In this document: positions 1 to 8,758 of the stretch, one piece after another
How positions within the stretch are numbered: position 1 is the first letter of the stretch
Layout: the number at the start of each line of letters is the position of its first letter
Assembly (NCBI GenBank): GCA_035623985.1
Contig: DASPSJ010000114.1
Coordinates: 79,211-143,210, forward strand
Reading direction: 5' to 3'
Origin: DAHUYF01 sp035623985
GTDB taxonomy: Bacteria; Pseudomonadota; Alphaproteobacteria; ATCC43930; CGMCC-115725
DNA: 64,000 nt
The notes under the pieces: generated by a model
The model's database searches: none
What the model saw: only the letters and a program-made list of their open reading frames with translations
Told to the model about the DNA's origin: nothing
Program-made: the position numbers and the translations under genes

Positions 1-85
1 TCGTGCCGTCGGTGCGCGGCGGTATGCTGGCCGGCGTATGAGGTATCCCTCTGGCCGCTGTGAGACCAGCGGCGCGCGAAAACCG

Positions 86-1168
86 TCAAGGTTGCGGGGT
101 CTGTTTCACCTCGCTGCTCGGGCGAACCGCTTCCCTGTGCTCATAACTGCGCGACGCCCTTGCGTGGGGGAGCGGTGGCAAAGGGGGCCGATAGGCGGAG
201 AATTCACCGCGTAGCTGTTGAACGAGAAATAGCGGGCGTCTTCGTGCATCATCTAATGTTCGCCAGAGGTATTCCCCAAGAACGCCAAGCATCATAAGCT
301 GCAAGCCGCCGAGCAGAAGCACCAGCACGCTCAGTTGGGTCAATCCCGGAACGAGGGTGCCGTATAAGATGCGGTTGATGATCTGAACCGCCATGAACAG
401 GAACGTCAGCGCGGCGATGATTATGCCGACAAGCGAGCCGATCCGTATCGGCAGCATCGAAAACGACACGATGATGTCGACAGCCGCTCTCAGCTTGCGT
501 TGAAATGACCATTTCGAACGCCCGACCTCGCGCCTTTGCCGCTGGTAGGCGATTTGCGTCTGCCGAAAGCCGGTAAAAAGCGCAAGAGTGGTAATGCTGC
601 GATTTCGCTCGGGAAAAGCGTTGAGAGCGTCGACCACGATGCGATCGAGGAGACAAAAGCCGCCGCTCCCCGATGCGGGAAAATTCGGCAGGGCAATGCG
701 GCGAATGGTCGCCGCGAATACCCGCGAGAAGAAGCGGTCTGCCGCAGGATCGTCCCGGGCCGCGCGCACCGCCCAAACCACATGAAAACCCTCGCGCCAT
801 CGCTCCAGCAGGCGCGGGATCTCCCGTGGGTGGTCCTGCAAGTCCCCGGCGATTACAACCGCAGCATCGCCGTCTGCGAACTGCAGACCCGCCGAGTCGG
901 CGATGGCGCCGCCGTAATTGCGCGAGAGCTGAATGATCTTCACGCGGGGATCAACGGTATTGGCTTCGCAGAGCAGCGCAAAGGTGTCGTCACTGCTGCC
1001 GTCGTCAACGAAGAGGAATTCCCAGGCGAAGCCGACCGTTCCATCGGCCATCTGCCGCAGCGCATCGCACATCGGACGAACGTTCCCGCTTTCATTATAG
1101 ACGGGGACGATCACCGAGATTAGCGGCGAATTGTCGGAGTGATTTTGGGCGGTGCTAGGCATGTCCAT
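86..1168 (-). CDS. Membrane-anchored family 2 glycosyltransferase (DPM1/GtrB/ArnC type)
   Basis: A 360-residue GT-A glycosyltransferase, expected to transfer a sugar from a nucleotide donor to a polyprenyl phosphate on the cytoplasmic face of the inner membrane. The N-terminus has the GT2 opening SVIVPVYNE and FVDDGSSD, followed by the acidic motif GDLQD. Two hydrophobic segments lie in the C-terminal third (IGSLVGIIIAALTFLF and LSVLVLLLGGLQLMML), followed by GEYLWRT, which is typical of the GtrB/DPM1 group. The ATG at 1168 is chosen because GGAG lies five bases upstream; a start 24 codons further out has no such site. It is the last of five minus-strand genes beginning with the deacetylase at 5720. 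Donor sugar is unknown. Confidence 0.88.
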   Translation of the reverse strand: MDMPSTAQNHSDNSPLISVIVPVYNESGNVRPMCDALRQMADGTVGFAWEFLFVDDGSSDDTFALLCEANTVDPRVKIIQLSRNYGGAIADSAGLQFADGDAAVVIAGDLQDHPREIPRLLERWREGFHVVWAVRAARDDPAADRFFSRVFAATIRRIALPNFPASGSGGFCLLDRIVVDALNAFPERNRSITTLALFTGFRQTQIAYQRQRREVGRSKWSFQRKLRAAVDIIVSFSMLPIRIGSLVGIIIAALTFLFMAVQIINRILYGTLVPGLTQLSVLVLLLGGLQLMMLGVLGEYLWRTLDDARRRPLFLVQQLRGEFSAYRPPLPPLPHARASRSYEHREAVRPSSEVKQTPQP

Positions 1169-1206
1169 ACGATCTCCGTTGCGGACGCCAAGACATAGCG
1201 GCAACA

Positions 1207-2181
1207 TCAGCCGATACGCTCGGCAACCGCGACATGACAACGGCGATTGCGGCCCTCCCGACCAAGGTCGCGAAGCAGGGCGGTCGTCTCGTCAAGATGC
1301 GCAACATCGCTCGTGGCGATCAGTTCTTTGTGCCGCATCCAGCCCAGTACCATCGCCAGCAATGATGTTCCACGGACAGAATTAACCCTCAGGCCATTGC
1401 GGCTCAACATGGCGACCAGCTCCGCCTCCGTGAAGCAACGGGTGCGCATCGTCGCGTCGCCCTCGCCGTCGACAATCGAATGAGAATGGCTCGAGTCGAG
1501 CATCGGCGCGATTCCGTGATAAAGGAGCCGGAGGAACAGCCCTCCCTCGTAATCGCGCTCGGAGAGAAGCATTTTTCCCCCGCGCTTGAGAACACGCACG
1601 CACTCGCGCAGACCGCGCTCGTAATCATCGTTGAGGTAATAGAGACTCTCGATTGCCAGCACTGTCGAGGCGCAGCCAGTGGCAAGTGGCAAGGATCTTG
1701 CGTCTGCCTCCAGTAGCAATACGCGTTCCAACCAGTCGGGAGCCTCTGCTTTTATCCGTGAGCGGAGGCGAGCAAGCGCTTCCGCGACCGCGTCAACGAC
1801 AACGACGCGCTGGAATCCCTGCTCGAGCCAAGGCCGTGTATTTCGACCATCGCCGCCGCCGACATCGACGATGACTGCTTCCACGGACGGGGGGCGCACT
1901 TCGCGCAGATATTCGTGATAGATCGGCGTGTCCAGCGCGCTCATGGCGTATGGGATTTTTGCTCGTTCCCAGAAATGCGCGCCGCCGAGCCTCTTATAGA
2001 TCCTGATGTTATCGTCCTCCTTCGTCATAGGCATACGGACGATCCCCGATTCGACCAGGCCCACATCGGAGCCGTCCTGCCGCACCAGGCGGTTGTCCCG
2101 AAGCGTCAACGCCTGGTCAGTCTGCGGACATCGGAGGATTTCCAACGCCCATAAAGGAAGATCGGCGAATCGATCGGTCAC
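1207..2181 (-). CDS. SAM-dependent methyltransferase with Trm112-like N-terminus
   Basis: A class I methyltransferase of about 324 residues. The N-terminus (LEILRCPQTDQAL) resembles the Trm112-like lead that precedes many sugar or small-molecule methyltransferases, though only one cysteine is retained. The SAM-binding motif I is IVDVGGGDGRN, and an acidic motif II follows (VVVVDAVAEA). The C-terminal half has the usual LKRGGKMLLSE strand. The GTG at 2181 is preferred: it avoids overlapping the upstream gene and places the Trm112-like segment at the N-terminus. A longer form from 2289 would add an arginine-rich, unnatural leader. Sitting between an enolase-superfamily gene and a glycosyltransferase, it probably modifies a glycan precursor; the substrate is not identifiable. 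Confidence 0.75.
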   Translation of the reverse strand: MTDRFADLPLWALEILRCPQTDQALTLRDNRLVRQDGSDVGLVESGIVRMPMTKEDDNIRIYKRLGGAHFWERAKIPYAMSALDTPIYHEYLREVRPPSVEAVIVDVGGGDGRNTRPWLEQGFQRVVVVDAVAEALARLRSRIKAEAPDWLERVLLLEADARSLPLATGCASTVLAIESLYYLNDDYERGLRECVRVLKRGGKMLLSERDYEGGLFLRLLYHGIAPMLDSSHSHSIVDGEGDATMRTRCFTEAELVAMLSRNGLRVNSVRGTSLLAMVLGWMRHKELIATSDVAHLDETTALLRDLGREGRNRRCHVAVAERIG

Positions 2182-2239
2182 GAATGCCTGTCCCGGTAAT
2201 GGACATGCTTGACGCTGATCCGGTTCCGAGGCGGCGCGT

Positions 2240-3358
2240 TCATAGCGCGCATTGCGCCTTGATGCCGGCGCTATGAGCGAAGGAGACAAGGGCTTCGCGC
2301 AGCGCCGGGTATTGGGCGCTGCATATTATCCGGCCCATTGAATCGGCCGCGAGCACGCCGCCGAGGAGCGGAGTCTGAAGCTTGGTGAAGCCGTTGCACT
2401 CCGCCGGCGGAGAAAACAGACCATCCGCGGCCTCCAGCGTGAGATACTCGCCGAGATTTCCGATATCGGTCGCAACGCCATTGCCGAAAACGACAGCCAA
2501 TCCTGCCGCGCGTGCACCGCGCGCAAGTGCCAGGGATTCCGAGATACCAAAGTTCTTGAACAGTTTCAATTTCACTCCATAGGAGCCCATCGCCGCCGCA
2601 CGCGCAATATCGTCTTCATCGTAGATGCATTCATCGAGAAGGATGGGCGCGAGTCCGGCGCGGCAGAGGGATTCCATGTCGGACCAGGCCTCGCGATGAA
2701 CCGGCTGCTCGAACCAAAGCAGGCGCGAGGAGGCACAATCCGCGAGCAAGGCGGCAAAACGACGCGCATCCTCCGCCGAAAAGCCCTGGTTCGCGTCGAA
2801 GACCACGTGGAACCGGCGATCCGGAAATTCCTGAAGGGCGCAGCGCGCAGCCTGCGCATTGGCGTCGAGCGAGCCGCCCACCTTCACCTTGATGTAGGCG
2901 AAGCCAAGATCAAGCTGCTGGGCGATTGCAGCGCGGAAACGGGTAAGGGGGATTTCACCAGAGACCGGCGCATTGAGCGGAAATCGATTGGGCGCGGCCT
3001 GGGCCAGATAGCGCGGCAGCTCGACCGCTGTCATTACCGCCGAGGCGGCAAAGGGATTGCGAGCCCGTTCGCCGCGCGCGCGGCGAATGAGGGTTTCTTC
3101 GTTCCTCGCTGCGTCGCCTTCGAGAATTCTGGCGATTGTCGCACATATGCTTTCCGTAGTTTCCCATCCATATCCGGGTAGCGCCACGGCCTCGCCGAGT
3201 CCGACATCGCCATCTTCGTCCTCGGCATAGACCCAGATCGACTCGTAGGCCGTCAGCCGGGCAAACGACAGATCGTAGGGTTTCTCCAGCGGACAGGACG
3301 TTCGGCCCCAACCGAGCCGCCTGAAACGGCGCGTTCCGGCCTTAGGATCCGACGGCAT
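2240..3358 (-). CDS. Enolase-superfamily enzyme (muconate-lactonizing/dipeptide-epimerase type)
   Basis: A member of the mandelate racemase/muconate lactonizing branch of the enolase superfamily, about 372 residues. The catalytic set is visible: KVK near residues 157-159, the metal ligands D188 (DANQ), E217 (WFEQP) and D242/E243 (LDEC), and the distal lysine in VKLK (263-265). Such enzymes abstract a proton alpha to a carboxylate, giving epimerisation, racemisation or cycloisomerisation. The KxK plus distal K arrangement is that of the muconate/OSBS/dipeptide-epimerase group, so an acid or dipeptide substrate is expected; its identity is not visible. The start at 3358 overlaps the upstream gene by 17 bases; ATG at 3409 is the alternative and neither has a clear ribosome-binding site. 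Its place in a glycan locus is unusual. Confidence 0.85.
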   Translation of the reverse strand: MPSDPKAGTRRFRRLGWGRTSCPLEKPYDLSFARLTAYESIWVYAEDEDGDVGLGEAVALPGYGWETTESICATIARILEGDAARNEETLIRRARGERARNPFAASAVMTAVELPRYLAQAAPNRFPLNAPVSGEIPLTRFRAAIAQQLDLGFAYIKVKVGGSLDANAQAARCALQEFPDRRFHVVFDANQGFSAEDARRFAALLADCASSRLLWFEQPVHREAWSDMESLCRAGLAPILLDECIYDEDDIARAAAMGSYGVKLKLFKNFGISESLALARGARAAGLAVVFGNGVATDIGNLGEYLTLEAADGLFSPPAECNGFTKLQTPLLGGVLAADSMGRIICSAQYPALREALVSFAHSAGIKAQCAL

Positions 3359-4862
3359 TTCGGCGTAGACGGATGGAAGCCTCCCGTGCCATTCGCGCTT
3401 CCCGGTCATCGACCATGAGGCGGCGACGCTTTAGCCGGTCATCCTCGGCATCCTTGTTCGCGCTTAGCACGTAGCCGACCGGATGGTACCGGTGGCCCGG
3501 GTTGACGCTGAGCGCCAAACGACCGGCCGCGAGACGGCCCGCCATCGCGATTGCGTTTTTCAAGCCGTCAACGAGCTGATCAACGTCGACCACGGCGTCC
3601 CCGACGATACGACCAACGAGCGGCCGCGACATGACGGTATGGTGACGCAGGAACGAGGTCATCAGCCGGATCGAGTAGGTGTCGTATCCGGCGCTCTCCG
3701 TCAAGGTGATCGGCGCCACGAGAAGATCCGACCAGGCGTAGTCGCCACGCCGCAGGTAGCGGGTTCGTTCGATGAAAGTCTGATAATTGCCGACCATTCG
3801 CGAACGGTCCCGGGCCGTGGCCACCACCGGAATCAAAGCGTCGTGGTGCAGCAGATTGGCGTGCAGCTCCGGTAGATCGTCGTTTTCCGACTTGATGATA
3901 CAGCGATAGACATCGTCGATGTCGATGTGCGTAGGACAGATGTCGCAGGCAATGCAGCGCTTGATGCTGCGTCGGGTCAAATCCACGACGGTTGCCTTCA
4001 TATGCGATCTCAATTGCGCGGCCAGCGCGTCGACGATGCGCTGCGCAATTCCGTCGACATCCTCGAGGATCAGGAAGAGCGCGCCGGGCAGTGTGTTAAG
4101 TTGGCGCGTCGTCGCCAAGGCCGGTAATACCTTGGCCATTCGCCGTCCGACGCCCATCGAGGTGTCGATGCCGTACATATCCTTGTGCATCGTCCCGACG
4201 TCGCCGGCATGTCCGGTGCCGCCATATTGAGCGGTGGTGTCGCTGTCGTTGCCCACCGCGAGCATCCCTAGGCCGAGCATGTCGATCATTTGGTAGATCA
4301 AGGTCGTTTCCTGCCCGCCGTTGCGCTTTGCGCCGACCGCGATGCCGCCATAGAGTCGCCCCGCGAGGCCCTCGCGCAGCGAGCGGTCTCGGGCGATAAA
4401 GTCGATGAGGCTTTCGGCCAGACTGCCGCGGTCGCCGAAATACACCGGCCCCGAAAGGAGCAGCCCATCGGCCTCAAGCAAAGCCTGGCGAAGACGCTCT
4501 GGATGGCGGAGGTTGCCATTCGTGTCGAAATACTCGGCGAGCGACAGATGCGCGACCTCGGCGCCTTCCTGCGCCGCCGCCCACAGCGCCGCAGCCAAAG
4601 CCACTTCGGAATTGCTAAGCCCGCTTTGGCCGTTGGATTTCGCCAGGTTCCGATAGATCTCGAGAAACGTCCTACCCTCGCGGCGGCCGGCCTGGAGAAA
4701 GTTCTCAAGGTGCAGTTCCGACTCACGGGTCAGGAATTGCATCAGCGACGCCTTGTCCGAATTTTCGGCAAGCTGCTCGACGAGCCGCCGGTTGCCGCCG
4801 CCCCATCGTGCGTTGCGCAGGCTCGCGGCAATACCGAGCAACCGTGGCGCACATGCAGTCAT
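3342..4862 (-). CDS. Tandem flavodoxin-fold oxidoreductase with CxxCxxC motif
   Basis: A 506-residue protein that looks like two NADPH-dependent FMN-reductase-type domains in one chain. Domain one (about 1-250) has the flavodoxin-fold loop SGPVYFGDRGS (137-147) and a GGIAVGAKRNGG segment (172-183). Domain two (about 260-500) has a cysteine motif CIACDIC (C303, C306, C309) with C321 in the equivalent of the RCII segment, as in iron-sulfur flavoproteins. Its FMN-loop region reads ALIPVVATARDR, without the usual SPVY, so FMN binding by the second domain is doubtful. Single-domain relatives are about 180-250 residues, so the fusion doubles the normal length. An oxidative or reductive step in cofactor or sugar chemistry is possible, but the substrate is unknown. 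Confidence 0.75.
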   Translation of the reverse strand: MTACAPRLLGIAASLRNARWGGGNRRLVEQLAENSDKASLMQFLTRESELHLENFLQAGRREGRTFLEIYRNLAKSNGQSGLSNSEVALAAALWAAAQEGAEVAHLSLAEYFDTNGNLRHPERLRQALLEADGLLLSGPVYFGDRGSLAESLIDFIARDRSLREGLAGRLYGGIAVGAKRNGGQETTLIYQMIDMLGLGMLAVGNDSDTTAQYGGTGHAGDVGTMHKDMYGIDTSMGVGRRMAKVLPALATTRQLNTLPGALFLILEDVDGIAQRIVDALAAQLRSHMKATVVDLTRRSIKRCIACDICPTHIDIDDVYRCIIKSENDDLPELHANLLHHDALIPVVATARDRSRMVGNYQTFIERTRYLRRGDYAWSDLLVAPITLTESAGYDTYSIRLMTSFLRHHTVMSRPLVGRIVGDAVVDVDQLVDGLKNAIAMAGRLAAGRLALSVNPGHRYHPVGYVLSANKDAEDDRLKRRRLMVDDREARMAREASIRLRRNAVGS

Positions 4863-4928
4863 GTCAAAGTTCCCCCCGGCGAGGATAGCCTAACAGGCGG
4901 GAAAGTTTCACCTTTGCGCCGGCAAAAG

Positions 4929-5720
4929 TCAAACGCTGCGACCCGGCTGGGAGGTTGCCGCGCGCCACAACGCATTGATCGCGCCGGCCGGTGCGGTGGG
5001 AATGCGGCGTGACGCGACGTGCGACAAAAGGTCCAGCAAAAAGGTCCGAATTCCTCGACCGGGATGGCGTGCGGCCAGCAGCCGCGCGGGATCGTGAAAG
5101 AAGCCTTTGGTCGTGACATAGAAGGGGTCGGTAGGGGCGTTCACATAGACGATGTTCGGATGGAAATCGAGCACCTTGAGGCCCGGACGCTCGAGGCCGA
5201 GACGGGCGAAGTCGAAATCGGTGACGCCGTTCATGATGTCGAAATGATCGGCATAATAGGTCGGGATCTCGATGATGCCATGATGCTTCCAGAACGGCCG
5301 CAACCCGTCGACGAACGGCATTTGATAGCTACAGTCATATTCGATGCCGAGACGACGATAGAGCGGCAGGAGGGTCGAATCGTAATGGAGGCTGTGGGAA
5401 CGGACACCCTTGGCTTCGGGGGCGAAAGCGAGCGTCGTCGTGACCACGTGGTCCTGGACCTCCTCATCGGATCGGGTTGCGGCATCCGGTAGGCGTCGAT
5501 AGGTGTCGCTGCTGCGGCGAAAATTCGGATGAAGCCCACGCTCGTGGCCCGGCACCACCACCCCTGCATGGGTCACGAAAAACGTCGCGACAATTCCATG
5601 GTCATCGAAGAGCGCCCGCAAATCGTCGAGCACGGCTGGTGACGCCCATTCCACATCGACGGTGAAGCAGACCGTGTTAGGAGCGAGACCATCGGGCCAG
5701 CGAAAATCGCTCGGGATCAT
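4929..5720 (-). CDS. Polysaccharide deacetylase family protein
   Basis: A 263-residue NodB-homology protein. The fold is marked by FTVDVEW near the N-terminus, a conserved HPNF segment, RSHSLHYD in the middle and LDFHPNIVYVN near the C-terminus, which carry the expected aspartate and histidine ligands. Family members remove N-acetyl groups from amino-sugar polymers or precursors, leaving a free amine. No signal peptide is evident, so a cytosolic precursor is the likelier substrate. It is the first gene of the minus-strand operon and is divergent from the ATP-grasp/FemAB-like genes starting at 5908. ATG 5720 is preferred; ATG 5768 would add 16 residues with no ribosome-binding site. Confidence 0.82.
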   Translation of the reverse strand: MIPSDFRWPDGLAPNTVCFTVDVEWASPAVLDDLRALFDDHGIVATFFVTHAGVVVPGHERGLHPNFRRSSDTYRRLPDAATRSDEEVQDHVVTTTLAFAPEAKGVRSHSLHYDSTLLPLYRRLGIEYDCSYQMPFVDGLRPFWKHHGIIEIPTYYADHFDIMNGVTDFDFARLGLERPGLKVLDFHPNIVYVNAPTDPFYVTTKGFFHDPARLLAARHPGRGIRTFLLDLLSHVASRRIPTAPAGAINALWRAATSQPGRSV

Positions 5721-5907
5721 GCGGTGCGCCTGGGGGAAAGAGACCGGCCGGCATTGTAGCCGCTTCAAACTTGGGGTAAAAGATGATCGCCATGATTGCG
5801 GTTCGGCGAGGTGAACAGGAGGCCGCTATTCTGCGCCGCTCGATCGATCCGGATACCGCCGCGCGGGCTCAGCCTTTCCACCGGCCGTTTGGACGGTAGC
5901 GCCCGCG

Positions 5908-6726
5908 ATGGAGGAGGTGGTCGTTCTCGGAGCAGAGGCCCAGGCGGCGAGTTCGCTCGCCTTGGCGTTTCCCGAGCGGCGCTTCGTTTTCGTCAGCGAT
6001 TGTCCCGTCATCGACGGATGGGATCTGGCGAATGTTCGCATGCTCTACAGTGAGCCGCAGCAGGCTTTGCGCTATGTGGCGGGAAAGGAATCAGTGCCGC
6101 TGTCGGCGCGGTGGCGGCAGGATCCGGAGGCAACAAGCCTCTCGAGTCTTTTCCCCCTGATCGACGATCGCCTCCCCGGTAGCATTGTGCCGTTGCTGCG
6201 CCATCCATCGACGGTAATGCGCGCGATCGCCAAAGGAGATCGGTGGCATCGCCCCGATTATCCGGTGGCCGGTACGGCATCCGAGCTTGCCGATCTCGCC
6301 GATCCTCACGGCTGCGGGCTGGTCTATCAGGAGTTCATCGCCAATAAGGGAACGGTGATGGCCATCGGCCGGCGCGCGAGATCGGGCTTTGTCGCAATAG
6401 GGCTCTTTCGCGTCCTGATGGAGCGGTTCTTTCGCATCGATCTCCTGCAAGCGGCAGAAAGCGTCGCGATGCCGGATCTCTGGAATGCCTCCCGGGCGGT
6501 ACTTGCGGCGCTTTCCTGGCAAGGCTGGTTTACCATGAATTGGCTCCTAAGCGATGCCGAGCCGCGTCTTTCGGCCTTTCGCCCGGTTCCCAAATCCGTC
6601 TTCGGCTGCTTCCGCAGGGCCGGCATCGATCTGTTCGTTCCTCCCGTCGAAGATACGCTCCTTCCCCCGGGGTTGCGCATGGTCGCGGCGCCTCATTACG
6701 CGGAGTTTCAATGGCTCAGGGGATAG
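5908..6726 (+). CDS. Divergent ATP-grasp-like protein, probably catalytically degenerate
   Basis: A 272-residue protein with no strong family hallmark. Segments in its second half line up with the ATP-grasp ligase encoded directly downstream: VYQEFI corresponds to VVQEFV, and QGWFTMNWLLSD to CGPINLEWRHHS. The expected metal-binding ExN is absent; the equivalent stretch reads AFRPVPK, and the lysine/glycine-rich ATP loop (VVKP...GGKG) is not found. It may therefore be an inactive partner or scaffold. It overlaps the next gene by 16 bases, suggesting translational coupling. The assignment rests on visual alignment with its neighbour; a wholly different fold is possible. Confidence 0.6.
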   Translation: MEEVVVLGAEAQAASSLALAFPERRFVFVSDCPVIDGWDLANVRMLYSEPQQALRYVAGKESVPLSARWRQDPEATSLSSLFPLIDDRLPGSIVPLLRHPSTVMRAIAKGDRWHRPDYPVAGTASELADLADPHGCGLVYQEFIANKGTVMAIGRRARSGFVAIGLFRVLMERFFRIDLLQAAESVAMPDLWNASRAVLAALSWQGWFTMNWLLSDAEPRLSAFRPVPKSVFGCFRRAGIDLFVPPVEDTLLPPGLRMVAAPHYAEFQWLRG

Positions 6727-7727
6727 TCGATGTTCTCGTGCTTTCCGCCAGCGCATCGGCGGTCAACTACATCAAGACTCTCGCCGGCAATCCCGGCATA
6801 AGATTGCACGTCACCGATGCCGATCCCTATTGCCCAGGGCTCTACGATCGCGGAGTCATACCGGCCTGGCTGCCGCGCGCGCGAGAGACCGGAGCCTATC
6901 GTGCCGCGCTCGACCGGCTACTCGTGGATCGCGGCATCGACGTGTTGATCCCGACTTCCGATTACGATGTCGAGGCGGTCGTCGATTATCTGCATGACGG
7001 CTGGTCGCCAAAGCCGCGTTTGTTTCGGCCGCCGTGGCGGGCTCTCCATGATCTCTCCAGCAAGGAGCGTCTGATGGCACGCGTCGGCGACGCGTTGCCT
7101 CACGTCGTGCCGCGAACCTGGAGATCGGGCGAAGCTACCGCCGGTATACCCCATCCCGTCGTGGTGAAGCCGATCGCGGAAAGCGGCGGGAAGGGCGTCA
7201 GCATCGTTCATCGCTCCGAAGACCTGCCCGCGGCGCTTGCGCGCGCGACGGCCCTCTATGAGGAGGCATATGTCGTTCAGGAATTCGTCCCGGGGCGTAC
7301 TTATGTGGTGACGCTGGTCTATGATCAGGTGGGCCGGCTTGTCGTCGCGGTACCAATGCGCTCGAATCTGACATTCTTCACCTGGGGCGGCGGCGGCTGT
7401 GCCGGAGAGCTTGTGGACGCTCCGGAACTGCAGCACCTCAGCCACGCCGTGATCGAGGCCTGCGGCGGCTGGTGTGGGCCAATCAACCTCGAATGGCGCC
7501 ATCACAGCGAGACCGGCGGCTATTATCTGATGGAAGCCAATTGTCGGCTCAACGGCTACAGCTACCTCACGACCATGAATGGGCTTTCGCTGCCGCGGGT
7601 TGTCCTGTCGCTGCTCCTCGAATCGCCATTGCCGCCACTTGACCTGCCTCCGTCGCGCAGCCGCCGGAATTTCGTACTCGGCTACCGTGAGACGGCGGTT
7701 GACCGGTGGATCGTGGACCCAGGCTGA
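6711..7727 (+). CDS. ATP-grasp ligase (carbamoyl-phosphate synthase-like/PylC-like)
   Basis: A 338-residue ATP-grasp enzyme, expected to activate a carboxylate as an acyl phosphate and join it to an amine or thiol. The N-terminal pre-ATP-grasp Rossmann-like region has VLVLSASASAVNYI. The ATP-grasp core has VVVKPIAESGGKG (glycine-rich loop), VVQEFVPG, and the metal-binding LMEANCR, with E and N as ligands. ATG 6711 has GGAG seven bases upstream and overlaps the end of the previous gene. Its stop TGA shares bases with the ATG of the FemAB-like gene, so the three genes form a tight unit. With the divergent deacetylase and epimerase-type enzyme, a role in attaching an acid to a glycan amine is an attractive inference. 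Confidence 0.85.
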   Translation: MAQGIVDVLVLSASASAVNYIKTLAGNPGIRLHVTDADPYCPGLYDRGVIPAWLPRARETGAYRAALDRLLVDRGIDVLIPTSDYDVEAVVDYLHDGWSPKPRLFRPPWRALHDLSSKERLMARVGDALPHVVPRTWRSGEATAGIPHPVVVKPIAESGGKGVSIVHRSEDLPAALARATALYEEAYVVQEFVPGRTYVVTLVYDQVGRLVVAVPMRSNLTFFTWGGGGCAGELVDAPELQHLSHAVIEACGGWCGPINLEWRHHSETGGYYLMEANCRLNGYSYLTTMNGLSLPRVVLSLLLESPLPPLDLPPSRSRRNFVLGYRETAVDRWIVDPG

Positions 7728-8746
7728 TGATGAACGTGCCGAGTCCGCCGGTCATGATTGCACCGCTCGATCGGGACGAAGAGGCGCAGTGGGGAAGATT
7801 TCTCGAGACCGCGGATCATGCGACGGTGTTCCACGACCTTCGCTTTCTCGCCTACCATCCGCCTGGACGTTTCCGGTTTCACCATCTGGTAGCACGGCGT
7901 GCAGGTGAGATCGTGGCGCTTCTGCCTGGCGGCTTTGCCGCTGACGACGAGCGCCCGATGTTTGTCTCGCCGCTCGGCGGATCGGTCGGCGGGCCGGCAC
8001 TGAAGCCCGATCTTGCCGCGAAAGACATTTTGGAGCTTGTTGCTTCGTTTCAGAACCACGCTCGCGTGCAAGGCTGGTCCGGCATCGAGATGACGCTGCC
8101 CCCTGCGATCTACCATGAGCGTGCTTCCGACATACTGGGCTTCTCGCTGTTTTTTCGGGGCTTCCGGCTGACGAATCGGTGGCTCTGCCCGATGATCCCG
8201 CTTATACCGGGCAGGCGAGACCAGTATCGAGGACTGTTCCGCGGCACCTATGCCAACCGCGTGCGTGCCAACTTGAGAAGGGGATTTTCCATCGTCGATG
8301 GCGGAGTCGAGCAGCTCGAGAATTTCCTCGCCGTTTTCCGTGACACCTATGAGCGCCATGGCGTTTCCGCCACCCACGCTCCGGAGGAAATTGCCGACCT
8401 GCTGCGGCGGCTGCCGGAGCGCGTCAGACTCCATATCGCGCTGTTCCATGGCGAGCCGGTGGCTGGCCTTCTGGTATTCCTTATCAATCCGCGGGTCGCA
8501 TATACGTTCTACATTTGCATGAGCGCCGCCTACCCGCGCGAATCCGGCAACGTGTCGGCCGTCGCCTCTCTGATCGATTGGCTGTCAGAACGTCATTATC
8601 GCTGGCTCGACCTCGGCCCGACTGCTCGGGCGTCCAGCTTCAATGCAGGCGTCACCTTCTTCAAGGAAGGTCTCGGCGCGATCGGCCAATGCCGCGACCA
8701 ATGGCGCTGGATCGCAACGGACGAAGTTTCCGCCGTCGCGAACTGA
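7727..8746 (+). CDS. FemAB/GNAT-type acyltransferase
   Basis: A 339-residue protein of the FemAB-like or BioF2-like acetyltransferase group (double GNAT fold). Recognisable segments are YANRVRANLRRG, which resembles the conserved R-N-x-RR helix, LHIALFHGEPVAGLLVF and RWLDLGPTARASSFNAGVTFFKEGLG in two shorter parts near the C-terminus. Relatives transfer aminoacyl groups to peptidoglycan precursors or acyl groups to extracellular polysaccharides. The start ATG at 7727 overlaps the preceding TGA. Linked by overlaps to an ATP-grasp ligase, it may be the transfer step of the same modification. The donor (aminoacyl-tRNA, acyl-CoA or acyl phosphate) cannot be told from sequence. Confidence 0.82.
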   Translation: MMNVPSPPVMIAPLDRDEEAQWGRFLETADHATVFHDLRFLAYHPPGRFRFHHLVARRAGEIVALLPGGFAADDERPMFVSPLGGSVGGPALKPDLAAKDILELVASFQNHARVQGWSGIEMTLPPAIYHERASDILGFSLFFRGFRLTNRWLCPMIPLIPGRRDQYRGLFRGTYANRVRANLRRGFSIVDGGVEQLENFLAVFRDTYERHGVSATHAPEEIADLLRRLPERVRLHIALFHGEPVAGLLVFLINPRVAYTFYICMSAAYPRESGNVSAVASLIDWLSERHYRWLDLGPTARASSFNAGVTFFKEGLGAIGQCRDQWRWIATDEVSAVAN

Positions 8747-8758
8747 TGGTCGTTCAAA

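Noticed and set aside
1..85. Twelve codons ending in TGA (3-41) that could be the end of a plus-strand gene, and a hairpin (54-60 with 67-73) before the first minus-strand gene
   Set aside because: Too short to name a gene; the hairpin has a seven-pair stem but no U-run, so it is not called a terminator.
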